The translations under genes and the position numbers were made by a program. From Oceanospirillales bacterium (GTDB lineage Bacteria; Pseudomonadota; Gammaproteobacteria; Xanthomonadales; SZUA-36): DNA of 9,340 nucleotides. Of this stretch, positions 1 through 7,340 are shown piece after piece. Every line of letters begins with the position of its first letter. Within the stretch, counting starts at the first letter, position 1. The stretch is from contig QIKG01000270.1 of NCBI GenBank assembly GCA_003232965.1, forward strand, positions 1 through 9,340, in the 5' to 3' direction. Below the pieces are notes generated by a model, which ran no database searches, was not told the DNA's origin, and saw nothing but the letters and a program-made list of their open reading frames with translations.

Positions 1-40
1 TTTTGATGATACATTAGAAGCTTCTCGATAATCGGTATTG

Positions 41-340
41 TCAGGCAGACAGGACATCCACTATTTTTTTGATCAACTTAATAGTAATCAACACATAGAC
101 AGCGCCAAACAGGAACACAAAGGAAACCACCAACTGCATGGTTTCAGCTGGTAACTCGCCAAAAAACGGTAGGGCGATATAGCCAAAAGTAAACAAAACG
201 ACTAACCAAGTTAGGTAGTGCCATTGTTTGCCAACAATACCACCGTTGAACTGCTTACCAATAGTGATTACTTGGTAAAGACAAAATATCATCACTGCTG
301 CGGCTATTAAACCAATGATTAGTGCAGGAGATAGCTCCAT
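41..340 (-). CDS. small three-helix membrane protein, function unknown
   Basis: I do not recognise this 99-residue protein. Its sequence is mostly hydrophobic. It has three likely membrane helices at about residues 5-27, 42-60 and 68-88, a short basic, glycine-rich loop (about 28-39), and a lysine-containing C-terminal tail (IKLIKKIVD). No catalytic motif is visible. The start is chosen as the ATG at 340 and not the in-frame GTG at 349, because a strong ribosome site (AAGAGGTG, 347-354) lies six bases before the ATG and overlaps the GTG. It has its own promoter at 374-403, so it is probably not simply the tail of the tyrS-nudix unit. Whether it is first in a longer leftward operon cannot be seen. 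The gene is confident; the function is unknown. Confidence 0.75.
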   Translation of the reverse strand: MELSPALIIGLIAAAVMIFCLYQVITIGKQFNGGIVGKQWHYLTWLVVLFTFGYIALPFFGELPAETMQLVVSFVFLFGAVYVLITIKLIKKIVDVLSA

Positions 341-346
341 AGTTGA

Positions 347-354
347 CACCTCTT
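347..354 (-). promoter_or_regulatory. ribosome binding site that decides the start of the small membrane protein
   Basis: On the minus strand AAGAGGTG is followed by six bases (TCAACT) and then the ATG at 340. An upstream in-frame GTG (347-349) is part of this Shine-Dalgarno sequence itself, so initiation at the ATG is much more likely. Confidence 0.7.
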
Positions 355-373
355 ATTTATTGTTCCCTCTACT

Positions 374-403
374 ATTATAGACATATCTTTAGCTTGCTGA
401 CCA
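374..403 (-). promoter_or_regulatory. candidate sigma70 promoter for the small membrane protein
   Basis: The minus strand carries a perfect TATAAT (374-379). Eighteen bases upstream is TGGTCA (398-403), which matches four of six positions of the -35 consensus. It lies between the Nudix stop and the membrane-protein start, and would give a leader of about 25-30 bases. The -10 is strong and the -35 is only moderate. Confidence 0.45.
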
Positions 404-433
404 GTTCAAGCCAAACCTTTACAAATTACTTGC

Positions 434-958
434 TCATATTGCAGCTTCAGCCTTGAGTTCGTAGTCCAGCATTTGGTCACCGTCGAACAACCAGCGTCCG
501 GTAAATTTTTCACCGCTAATAACCAAAGGTAACCAGAGGCAGTCATCCATCCACATTTCCGCATAGGGAATTTCATCAAGCTTAAACCAGTGTGGTATCG
601 CCTCATCAGTTTCTATCGGCTCACCACTATAATCTGAGGCCTTATAGACATGCACAAGCAAGGAGTAACCATCGACAAACTGAAATTGATGAACACCGCA
701 ATATTCCGGAGAAAGTACGTGGATACCCAGTTCTTCGTGAGTTTCCCTGAGCGCACATTCCAGCGGAGTTTCGGTTCCTTCCAACTTTCCACCAGGAGCG
801 TTAATTTTTCCTGCTCCCAGACCGCGTTTTTTGCGAATTAATAATATCTCACCATCTTTGATCACAAATAACAGGGTGGCAGGATTTACCGCTTGCCAAG
901 CCTGCCAATTGATATCAGTGAGGGTAGCGGGAGGCTGCTTTAAAAATGAATCCAACAT
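434..958 (-). CDS. Nudix hydrolase, MTH1/NUDT1-like (oxidised purine dNTP diphosphatase)
   Basis: A 174-residue Nudix protein. The complete Nudix box GX5EX7REUXEEXGU runs from G57 to I79 (G57, E63, R71-E72, E75-E76, G78), which supplies the Mg2+-binding glutamates. Outside the box it resembles human MTH1 more than E. coli MutT. It has KKRGLGAGK before the box, a WF-LDEIP segment, a W-M-D-D motif (W136, D138, D139) at the place of the MTH1 residues that recognise oxidised bases, and an LDYEL end. The predicted role is hydrolysis of 8-oxo-dGTP or 2-hydroxy-dATP to the monophosphate, cleaning the cytoplasmic nucleotide pool; the exact substrate is inference. The ATG at 958 is preferred to an in-frame TTG at 973; neither has a clear ribosome site. 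It starts 30 bases after the tyrS stop, so co-transcription from the tyrS promoter is likely. Confidence 0.88.
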   Translation of the reverse strand: MLDSFLKQPPATLTDINWQAWQAVNPATLLFVIKDGEILLIRKKRGLGAGKINAPGGKLEGTETPLECALRETHEELGIHVLSPEYCGVHQFQFVDGYSLLVHVYKASDYSGEPIETDEAIPHWFKLDEIPYAEMWMDDCLWLPLVISGEKFTGRWLFDGDQMLDYELKAEAAI

Positions 959-988
959 ATTTAATTTCAACAATTTATTTTAATTGAT

Positions 989-2185
989 TTATTTCAAAAA
1001 GAGCTTACAAAAGCGTCGCTTACCCACCTGCAACACGCCTGAAAATCCTTGCTGAAGTTGCAAATTACGGTCGCTGATGACTTCAGCGTCAATCTTAACC
1101 GCTTTTTGTTTAATCATTCTGAAGGCATCTGAATTACTAGCGGTTAGTCCACAAGCCGTTAAAATGGTCGCTATCCCTGGGTTTGTCAAATCTGCCAACA
1201 ATAGTGTCTTCTCATCAATGTCTGCGGGCATTGCACCCTTCTGAAAGCGCGCAATAAATTCTGCCTGCGCCGCCTCTGCTGCACTAGTGTTATGAAAACG
1301 AGTGATAATTTCCGCCGCCAGCTCAAACTTAACATCACGCGGGTTCCTACCAGCCTCAACCGCCGACTTCAGCGCTTTAATATCCGTTAATGAGCGGAAA
1401 CTAAGCAATTCAAAATAACGCCACATCAACTCATCAGAAATCGACATGATTTTCCCGAACATGGCATTGGCAGGCTCATCAATTCCAATATAGTTATTCA
1501 GCGACTTAGACATCTTCTGCACGCCATCCAGACCCTCCAGTAATGGCAGGGTAATAATCACCTGTGGTTCCTGGCCATACTGTTGCTGTAAATGTCGGCC
1601 TACTAACATGTTAAAAGTCTGGTCGGTGCCACCCATTTCCACATCAGTTTTCATCGCTACAGAGTCATAGCCCTGTACTAACGGGTAGAGGAATTCATGC
1701 ACTGCAATTGAGACACCGGACTTATACCGATTTTTAAAATCTTCCCGTTCCAACATTCGCGCAACTGTATATCGAGATGCTAGGCGAATCATACCGACAG
1801 AACCCATTTCATTCATCCACTCGGAGTTAAAGCGGATTTTTGTGGTTTCCGGATCCAAAATCTTAAACACCTGCTCGGTATAGGTTTTTGCGTTTTCAGC
1901 CACTTCCTCAACGGTTAATGGCTTGCGAGTGACATTTTTACCGGTAGGGTCACCAATCAAACCAGTGAAATCGCCTATCATGAATGTGACCTCATGCCCC
2001 ATTTGCTGAAATTGGCGCATTTTATTGATCACCACAGTATGCCCAAGGTGGAGGTCCGGCGCCGTTGGGTCAAAACCCACCTTTATCTGCAGCGGTTTGC
2101 CACGCTCAAGCTTGCGCTCAAGCTCTGCCACTTTGATTACTTCTTCCGTTCCGCGACTTATTTCACGGATTGCTTCATCTATCAT
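989..2185 (-). CDS. tyrS: tyrosyl-tRNA synthetase (TyrZ type)
   Basis: Class I aminoacyl-tRNA synthetase that charges tRNA-Tyr with tyrosine in the cytoplasm. The 398-residue product has the HIGH signature as HLGH (46-49) after KVGFDPTAPDL. It also has the tyrosine-pocket segments LYPLVQGYDS and GGTDQTFN, and KMSKS at 224-228. A C-terminal S4-like RNA-binding domain covers about 335-398 (CGLTASNSDAFRMIKQKAVKID). Length and the HLGH form fit the TyrZ group (about 399 residues in Pseudomonas), not the 424-residue E. coli TyrS type. The start is taken as ATG 2185; an in-frame TTG at 2194 would add three residues, and no strong ribosome site decides between them. It is first in a leftward unit with the Nudix gene. 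No T-box leader is present, as expected in Gammaproteobacteria. Confidence 0.96.
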   Translation of the reverse strand: MIDEAIREISRGTEEVIKVAELERKLERGKPLQIKVGFDPTAPDLHLGHTVVINKMRQFQQMGHEVTFMIGDFTGLIGDPTGKNVTRKPLTVEEVAENAKTYTEQVFKILDPETTKIRFNSEWMNEMGSVGMIRLASRYTVARMLEREDFKNRYKSGVSIAVHEFLYPLVQGYDSVAMKTDVEMGGTDQTFNMLVGRHLQQQYGQEPQVIITLPLLEGLDGVQKMSKSLNNYIGIDEPANAMFGKIMSISDELMWRYFELLSFRSLTDIKALKSAVEAGRNPRDVKFELAAEIITRFHNTSAAEAAQAEFIARFQKGAMPADIDEKTLLLADLTNPGIATILTACGLTASNSDAFRMIKQKAVKIDAEVISDRNLQLQQGFSGVLQVGKRRFCKLFLK

Positions 2186-2220
2186 CAGTATCAATACACC
2201 ATAGCCAAACTCAAAGACTG

Positions 2221-2249
2221 ATTGTAGTACCTATAGGCAATGCTGTGAA
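2221..2249 (-). promoter_or_regulatory. sigma70 promoter of tyrS
   Basis: On the minus strand TTCACA (2244-2249) and TACAAT (2221-2226) are separated by exactly 17 bases, each one mismatch from consensus. Transcription would begin near 2214, giving a leader of about 28 bases before the tyrS ATG. That is too short for a riboswitch or attenuator. Confidence 0.65.
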
Positions 2250-2427
2250 TACAGTTTTGAAAAAATTAAGCTCATATTGTGCCCGAATCGTCAAAAACCC
2301 GTATTTCTACTGCTTTTCTGCCCCAGATGCGCTTTTCAACAACATTCCGACGCATTCCAATTGACGCTGACCAGGGTGGCAGTTAAGGTTACGCCATCGG
2401 CGAGCAGCAGTAGCGACTATCTTATAT

Positions 2428-3864
2428 ATGTTTAAACTTATTCCGCAAATCAAGGCCAATAAATTCATCCAGAGATTATTTGGTTCCAGCCTTACCCGTA
2501 ACGGATTATTGGTTGCCGCACTGTTTATATTTACCGGTATCGCTATGGGGCTGGTAAGCCCTATGCCGGATCCTGCGCCGGTGACTACTGAATCACTGGT
2601 TAAAGAAATCATCCTGCCCGGCCAAGATAAACACTTCAGCCCGGCTTCAAGCCTAACTTCAGGCCCAGATCAAAGCACTGATTCGGTTACCTTGGCAACA
2701 GATACTGAGCAAATACCTGAGACTAATTCGCCTGCAACCCTAAATGCAGACTGGGATGTCATCAAGGTGGCATCAGGTCAAACTCTGGATGCTATTTTCC
2801 GCAGCCGGGGTTACAGCGTTACCCTACTGCATGAAATTATTAAGCTCAATAAAGAAACAAAAAACCTGCCGCGCCTGCGCCTGGGCCAGGAACTATTATT
2901 TAAAGACAAAGCCGATGGCAGTTTTTCCCAATTGCGTGTGGAATTAGGTGAAACCCGTTTTATCACAGTATCGCTGGACGAGGAGGGGCTTTCTGTAGCC
3001 GATATTTATCGCGAAGTAGATCGCCGTCAGCTACACGCAACTGGGGTCATTCAAAACTCACTTTTTATAGCCGGTAAAAATGCCGGACTTTCCGATAGTA
3101 TGGTAATGAAACTAGCCAATATTTTTGGTTGGGATATCGATTTTGTTCTCGACATTCGACAGGGCGATAGCTTTAGCCTGATTTATGAAAAGCTTTACCG
3201 CGATGGTGAGTTTTTACGAGACGGTGATATTTATGCGGCTACATTTGTAAATCAGGGCGAGATTTTTCGGGCCATTCGCTTCGCCAGTGATGACGGCTTC
3301 AGTTATTTCACTCCTGAAGGCCGAAACATGAAGAAGAGCTTCTTGCGGGCGCCCCTGAACTTCTCCTATATAACCTCTAGTTTCAACCCGAAACGCTATC
3401 ACCCGGTTCTTAAACGGGTAAAAGCTCATCGTGGTATTGACTACGGCGCTCCTAGAGGCACGCCGGTCTATTCAGCCGGGGATGGCAAAGTAATCCGCTC
3501 CGCTTACAGTAAATACAACGGCCACCATGTGTTTATTCAGCATGCCAATGGCATTGTTACCAAATACCTGCATTTCACCAAACGCAAAGTCAAATCCGGG
3601 CAACGGGTTCGTCAGGGACAGACTATTGGTACCGTTGGCTCAACCGGTATGGTAACCGGCCCACACTTACATTATGAATTTGTAGTTAATGGGGTACACC
3701 GTAACCCACGTACCGTTAAGCTGCCCAAGGCTGATCCCTTACCGGCAGATGAACTACCTGAATTCAAACGCATTGCCGAACCTCTGATTACCCAGTTGAA
3801 TCAACTGGATCAAGTACAACTACTAGCCCAAAACACGGCTGTGAGTGATGCCAAAGCCGAATAA
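2428..3864 (+). CDS. mepM: membrane-anchored LysM/M23 murein endopeptidase (MepM-like)
   Basis: Zinc peptidase that cuts peptide cross-links in peptidoglycan, allowing wall expansion. The 478-residue protein has a basic N-terminus and a single hydrophobic anchor (26-44). A low-complexity S/T/P linker follows, then a LysM/OapA-like domain (about 109-160, W-D-V-I-K-V-A-S-G-Q-T-L-D to L-G-Q-E-L-L-F). After a middle domain comes an M23 domain with HRGID (H334, D338), YLH (H382) and HLHYE (H413, H415); these are the zinc ligands and catalytic histidines of the LytM/MepM family. All are present, so it should be active. Length matches Pseudomonas and E. coli relatives (roughly 440-475). No ribosome site precedes ATG 2428, but an in-frame stop at 2383 and the lack of other start codons leave no alternative. 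It is divergent from tyrS and overlaps anmK. The symbol is by homology only. Confidence 0.93.
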   Translation: MFKLIPQIKANKFIQRLFGSSLTRNGLLVAALFIFTGIAMGLVSPMPDPAPVTTESLVKEIILPGQDKHFSPASSLTSGPDQSTDSVTLATDTEQIPETNSPATLNADWDVIKVASGQTLDAIFRSRGYSVTLLHEIIKLNKETKNLPRLRLGQELLFKDKADGSFSQLRVELGETRFITVSLDEEGLSVADIYREVDRRQLHATGVIQNSLFIAGKNAGLSDSMVMKLANIFGWDIDFVLDIRQGDSFSLIYEKLYRDGEFLRDGDIYAATFVNQGEIFRAIRFASDDGFSYFTPEGRNMKKSFLRAPLNFSYITSSFNPKRYHPVLKRVKAHRGIDYGAPRGTPVYSAGDGKVIRSAYSKYNGHHVFIQHANGIVTKYLHFTKRKVKSGQRVRQGQTIGTVGSTGMVTGPHLHYEFVVNGVHRNPRTVKLPKADPLPADELPEFKRIAEPLITQLNQLDQVQLLAQNTAVSDAKAE

Positions 3865-4963
3865 ATATGCCATCGGCTTGCTCTCCGGCACCAGCATCGA
3901 CGGTATTGATGTGGTACTGGCAGATTTTAGTCATCCTCAGCCGCTGATAGTAGCTGTCCACAGCCACACTTTTCCGACCGAACTCCAAGCTGAGCTTAAA
4001 CAGCTTGCCGTAAAAATTCACGACTCTAGTCCGCAATTAGCCGACATTATGCGCCTGCATGGTGAGCTGTCTCTCGTTTTTGCCGATGCAGTCAACACCC
4101 TACTAAGTCAAAACCACTGTCCGACAGAGCTTATTGCCGGTATTGGTTTTCACGGTCAGACCGTTGGCCACTACCCGCAAGCCGAGATGGCCTGGACCCT
4201 ACAGCTTGGAGATGCGAACCGCTTAAGCCTGCTGACAGGGCTGCCAGTAGTGAGTGGCTTCCGCAGTATGGATATTGCAGCCGGTGGTCAGGGCGCACCA
4301 CTGGCGCCGTTGCTACATCGGGAAATCTTCCAGGCTGGTGAAATTTGCACAGCGGTGGTAAATATCGGCGGCATTGCCAACCTCAGCCAGCCGGATGGCA
4401 GCGGTTTTGATACCGGCCCCGGCAACTGCTTGCTGGATGCATGGGTTATGCAAAATAAAAATAAAGATTACGACCCATCCGGCGCTTGGGCAGCTAGCGG
4501 GCAAGTCAACGAAAACCTAGTTACTGCATGGCTTGAAGACCCCTACTTTCAACTGCCACCACCAAAAAGCACCGGCACCGATTATTTTAATTTACGCTGG
4601 CTATCCCGGCACACGCCGCTCGATACCTTCCCAGCCGCAGACATTCAGGCCAGTTTGTCCGAGCTAACAGCCCGTAGCATTGCATCTGCATTGGGACCTG
4701 AGGGTGATATTTCTAGTACTCAATTGCTGGTTTGTGGTGGCGGTGCACATAACACCGACCTGATGAAGCGCCTGCAAAAGCTGTTACCGGGCATAAATGT
4801 TGCGAGTACAGCCGTGGCTGGAGTGGATCCGGACTGGGTTGAGGGTCTATTATTCGCCTGGTTAGGTTGGCAAAGATTACATAATAAACTGGTGGATACC
4901 CGTGAGATTACCGGTGCCGAAAAACCCCTGCTTCTAGGTGCAATTTACCAAGCAAATCCTTGA
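3848..4963 (+). CDS. anmK: anhydro-N-acetylmuramic acid kinase
   Basis: Cytoplasmic peptidoglycan-recycling enzyme: it opens the 1,6-anhydro ring of anhydroMurNAc while phosphorylating it, giving MurNAc-6-phosphate. The 371-residue product is full length. Family motifs are GLLSGTSIDGIDVV (10-23, nucleotide-binding loop), GFHGQT (100-105), FDTGPGN (D188, probably the catalytic base by analogy with the P. aeruginosa enzyme) and CGGGAHN (296-302). The ATG at 3848 is preferred; a GTG lies immediately upstream at 3845. The start lies inside the last codons of mepM (17-base overlap) and has only a weak GTGAG upstream, which suggests translational coupling. The AmpG transporter that supplies the pathway is the next gene, facing it. 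Confidence 0.95.
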   Translation: MPKPNKYAIGLLSGTSIDGIDVVLADFSHPQPLIVAVHSHTFPTELQAELKQLAVKIHDSSPQLADIMRLHGELSLVFADAVNTLLSQNHCPTELIAGIGFHGQTVGHYPQAEMAWTLQLGDANRLSLLTGLPVVSGFRSMDIAAGGQGAPLAPLLHREIFQAGEICTAVVNIGGIANLSQPDGSGFDTGPGNCLLDAWVMQNKNKDYDPSGAWAASGQVNENLVTAWLEDPYFQLPPPKSTGTDYFNLRWLSRHTPLDTFPAADIQASLSELTARSIASALGPEGDISSTQLLVCGGGAHNTDLMKRLQKLLPGINVASTAVAGVDPDWVEGLLFAWLGWQRLHNKLVDTREITGAEKPLLLGAIYQANP

Positions 4964-4983
4964 TTGTAGTATAGCGCTCCGAC

Positions 4984-6246
4984 CTATTCCTGTTTTCTTT
5001 CACTCCACGGGGCTACTTTAAACAACAGCAACATTCCCGGTATGGCGATGGCAGTACACAGGAAAAAAAATAGGGTATAACCGATGGCCTCGATTATAAA
5101 ACCGGTTGATGCATTGGCAAAAATCCTGGGGATAGAAACAAAACTGGAAAATAGCGCAAACTGGGTGGCAGTAAAGGCGATGGAGGTTTCACGCGCCAGA
5201 TAAGCGGTCAATGCCACTGTGCCCATGCCGACGCCCAGGTATTCAAAGCTGACCACCAGAAACAACACCATAGAATCATTACCAACCATGGACAGCCAAG
5301 CAAAGCCGAGAATTGAAACTAGCTGCACCACCCCAAACACCCACAGCGCACGGTTAATACTGACTTTCAACATGACTATGCCGGCGATAATTGATCCGAC
5401 AATGGTCGACCAAAGTGTCGCCACCTTGACCACAGTGCCAATTTCAGTCAGGCTGAAGCCCATATCCAGATAAAACGGTGTGGATAGAGCAGTAGCCATA
5501 TTATCCCCCAGCTTATACAGCAGGAGAAAGCCCAGCGTCCATAAGGCACTCTGCCAACCTCTCCTGCCGAAAAACTCTTTGAAGGGCTCCACCACCGCCT
5601 CATGCAAGCTATGCGGTGCTAGAGTATCCTCGCCTACTTCTCGAATCATTAGAGTAGTGATAATGCCTATCCCCATAAAACTTGCCGTCACCCAGTAGAC
5701 CGTAGTCCATGGCAGAATGTCGGAAAGTATCAGCGCCAACGAACCAGGCACAAGGGATGCAAGACGGTAGGCATTGATAAAGATGGATGTCCCGGGACCG
5801 AGTTCATCATCGGCCAGCAGTTCACGCCGATACGCATCGATTACAATATCTTGGGATGCCGAAAACAGCGCCACCAAAAATACCAAGCCGACAATCATCT
5901 GCATGGAATCATGCGGATTGAACATGCCCAAGGCACCAATTGAAAAGAACAGGCCGATCTGCGTCAGCAAAGCCCAGCCCCGACGGCGACCTAAAAATGG
6001 CAAACGGAAGCGATCCATCAAGGGCGACCAGATAAATTTCCAGGTATACGGCAGTGAGATCAGAGAAAACAGACCAATGGTCTTGAGGTCCACATCACTG
6101 CTGCGCAACCAGGCGGGTACCAGTTGGATCAATACATACAGCGGCAGACCCGAGGCAAAACCCAGAAACAGGCAAGTCAGCATTTTTCGGCTACGCAATA
6201 TTTGCCGCCAGTCGCGTTGAGGTTTAACCGATGGGTCTACAATCAT
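4984..6246 (-). CDS. ampG: AmpG-family muropeptide permease (MFS)
   Basis: Inner-membrane major-facilitator transporter predicted to import GlcNAc-anhydroMurNAc and its peptides from the periplasm using the proton gradient. The 420-residue protein has about 12 hydrophobic segments. It carries AmpG hallmarks near the N-terminus: LGFASGLPLYVL, the loop YTWKFIWSPLMDRF and GRRRGWALLTQ. It is shorter than E. coli AmpG (491), but this length is common in the family. The ATG at 6246 is the first start, with only a weak ribosome site. The gene converges on anmK with 20 bases between stop codons and no hairpin there, so the two transcripts probably overlap at their 3' ends. In species with ampC/ampR, AmpG also controls beta-lactamase induction; none of those genes is visible here. 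Confidence 0.92.
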   Translation of the reverse strand: MIVDPSVKPQRDWRQILRSRKMLTCLFLGFASGLPLYVLIQLVPAWLRSSDVDLKTIGLFSLISLPYTWKFIWSPLMDRFRLPFLGRRRGWALLTQIGLFFSIGALGMFNPHDSMQMIVGLVFLVALFSASQDIVIDAYRRELLADDELGPGTSIFINAYRLASLVPGSLALILSDILPWTTVYWVTASFMGIGIITTLMIREVGEDTLAPHSLHEAVVEPFKEFFGRRGWQSALWTLGFLLLYKLGDNMATALSTPFYLDMGFSLTEIGTVVKVATLWSTIVGSIIAGIVMLKVSINRALWVFGVVQLVSILGFAWLSMVGNDSMVLFLVVSFEYLGVGMGTVALTAYLARETSIAFTATQFALFSSFVSIPRIFANASTGFIIEAIGYTLFFFLCTAIAIPGMLLLFKVAPWSERKQE

Positions 6247-6327
6247 TAATCAAACCGTAAAATTTGTGCTGAGAATGACATTATTCGCAAGTCCTTTAGG
6301 CGAAAACCGAATGTTAGCTGAGGCTTC

Positions 6328-6355
6328 ACTATAACCCCAAAGCAATAGTACACAA
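6328..6355 (-). promoter_or_regulatory. candidate promoter of ampG
   Basis: The minus strand has TTGTGT (6350-6355), 16 bases, then TATAGT (6328-6333). The predicted start would be about 75 bases before the ampG ATG. The -10 is good, the -35 moderate, and the position within a divergent intergenic region is sensible. Confidence 0.4.
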
Positions 6356-6385
6356 GTATGCCTTAAATCTTTATCATTTACCGAT

Positions 6386-6414
6386 CAGTCAGCCGCTGAA
6401 TAGTTCAGTATAAT
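6386..6414 (+). promoter_or_regulatory. candidate promoter of efpL
   Basis: A perfect TATAAT (6409-6414) lies 17 bases after a weak -35 (CAGTCA, 6386-6391). Transcription would start near 6421, about 42 bases before the efpL ATG. Confidence 0.5.
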
Positions 6415-6462
6415 GGCTTATTCAGCAGCAAATACTGCAAGTCATTCATCCGAGGTTTGAAC

Positions 6463-7029
6463 ATGCCAAAAGCAAGTGATATTAAAAAAGGAACTGTAGT
6501 AGAACTGGATGGCAATGTATATATTGCCCGCCAAATCGATATTCGCAGACCATCGGCGCGCGGTGCTTCAACTTTATACAAAATAAAATTCTTTGATGTG
6601 CGCACTGGTCAAAAGCTGGAACAAACCCTCAAGGGAGATGACTTTGTAAAAGACGGCGACCTCACCCGCCGCGCGGTTCAATTTTCCTACCGCGAAGGCG
6701 AAATGATTATCTTTATGGACAATGAAGATTACAGCCAATACACGCTGAACGCCGATATACTGGAAGAACAATTGGGCTATATGAGCGAAAATCTTGAAGG
6801 TATGATCGCCATGCTGGTTGATGGCGAAATTGTCGGGGTAGAGCTCCCCCAAGCGGTAAGCCTTGAGATCACCGAGACTGCACCGGGAATAAAAGGTGCC
6901 AGCGCCACCGCCCGCACCAAACCAGCAATATTATCTACTGGAATTGAGATTCAAGTACCCGAATATCTGGAAACAGGTGAAGTCATAAAGGTAAATACCG
7001 CAAACGCCAAATTTATTTCCCGTGCGTGA
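6463..7029 (+). CDS. efpL: elongation factor P-like protein EfpL (YeiP)
   Basis: Paralogue of EF-P that binds stalled ribosomes and helps with difficult peptide bonds, including proline-containing stretches. The 188-residue protein follows E. coli YeiP closely: MPKASDIKKG start, loop RPSARGA with an arginine at position 33, KGDD, LTRR, FMDNEDY, ELPQ, the EF-P signature ETAPGIKGAS, and VPEYL near the end. As in E. coli EfpL, the loop tip carries Arg33, not the modified lysine of canonical EF-P, so no lysylation is expected. The ATG at 6463 is chosen over the TTG at 6457 because CGAGG (6451-6455) sits seven bases before it. A canonical efp should exist elsewhere in the genome. It is the last core gene before the accessory region. 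Confidence 0.95.
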   Translation: MPKASDIKKGTVVELDGNVYIARQIDIRRPSARGASTLYKIKFFDVRTGQKLEQTLKGDDFVKDGDLTRRAVQFSYREGEMIIFMDNEDYSQYTLNADILEEQLGYMSENLEGMIAMLVDGEIVGVELPQAVSLEITETAPGIKGASATARTKPAILSTGIEIQVPEYLETGEVIKVNTANAKFISRA

Positions 7030-7052
7030 AGCAGGACGCCTGATTCAATCAT

Positions 7053-7077
7053 TTGATAAGGTTTATATCAATTTTTT
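7053..7077 (+). terminator. weak candidate terminator of efpL
   Basis: TTGATA (7053-7058) pairs with TATCAA (7066-7071) across a 7-base loop and is followed directly by six T residues. The stem is short and AT-rich, so the hairpin is weak; the position 24 bases after the efpL stop supports it. Confidence 0.35.
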
Positions 7078-7084
7078 ATTAGCT

Positions 7085-7227
7085 CGCCTGAATACTCGGA
7101 AATTACCGAATTATTTAGCGGCGCTTGTATCGCGACATGCGGGGAACCTTGAGCCCCGCAAAAACTGGGACCCAGAATTTAGGCCTTTTTCAACGATACG
7201 CAAAATCATCGTCGATTGACACGCTGG
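7085..7227. repeat. direct repeat, left copy (143 bp)
   Basis: This block aligns without gaps to 8380-8522, with 120 of 143 positions identical by hand count. It is in the same orientation and offset by 1295 bases. Similarity stops sharply on the right at 7227/8522 (CTGG). It covers the 3' end of an Mrr-like gene plus about 26 bases downstream of it. Confidence 0.85.
7111..7227 (-). pseudogene. remnant of the 3' end of an Mrr-like nuclease gene (zinc-finger part only)
   Basis: Read on the minus strand this gives about 38 codons homologous to the C-terminal zinc finger of the gene at 8409-9092: GPACQSTMILR, then KGLNSGSQF, then SRFPACRDT and a stop. The reading frame is still open, but two of the four zinc-binding cysteines are gone. 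The first is now glycine (GPAC versus CPVC), and the third is lost where WGC became LRG. The first of two tandem stop codons in the right copy is a lysine codon here. Nothing of the nuclease domain remains, and upstream of 7227 the sequence is unrelated. It is too short and damaged to function; I read it as a scar of an older allele or duplication. Confidence 0.75.
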
Positions 7228-7340
7228 GCCCAAACTGCAGGGGCTCATGCTCTGGACAAGCAGAGAAAAACAGCGTATTGGCTGGTCAACTGCAGTGATT
7301 TGTTAGGGTTGAAATTTGTAAAATATATAATAATTTCTTA
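7228..7340. other. intergenic stretch between the gene remnant and the NYN gene
   Basis: No gene is supported in these 113 bases. The sequence becomes AT-rich toward the NYN stop. It contains a 5-bp stem CTCTG/CAGAG (7250-7254, 7261-7265), the 8-mer AACTGCAG twice (7233-7240, 7288-7295) and a GTTAGGG heptamer. I considered an integron attC site here and did not accept it. Confidence 0.5.

Noticed and set aside
2186..2427. T-box or other riboswitch between tyrS and mepM
   Set aside because: The tyrS promoter leaves a leader of only about 28 bases, and no T-box sequence or extended folding was seen. A weak TTGACG at 2361 might belong to a mepM promoter, but the matching -10 is poor.
5219..6220. 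Long plus-strand frames opposite ampG
   Set aside because: They are antisense shadows of a clear transporter gene, with compositionally odd translations and no start signals.
7022..7219. Plus-strand frame after efpL
   Set aside because: It overlaps the efpL end and reads antisense through the gene remnant at 7111-7227; no ribosome site or family similarity.
7226..7308. Possible integron attC site downstream of the NYN stop (minus strand CCCTAAC ... CTGCAG ... CTGCAG ... GTTTGGG)
   Set aside because: The outer heptamers are only near-matches, the spacer between box and inner arm is six bases on one side and none on the other, the central fold is poor, and no second attC or GTTRRRY site borders the NYN start. 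A covariance search with an attC model would settle it.
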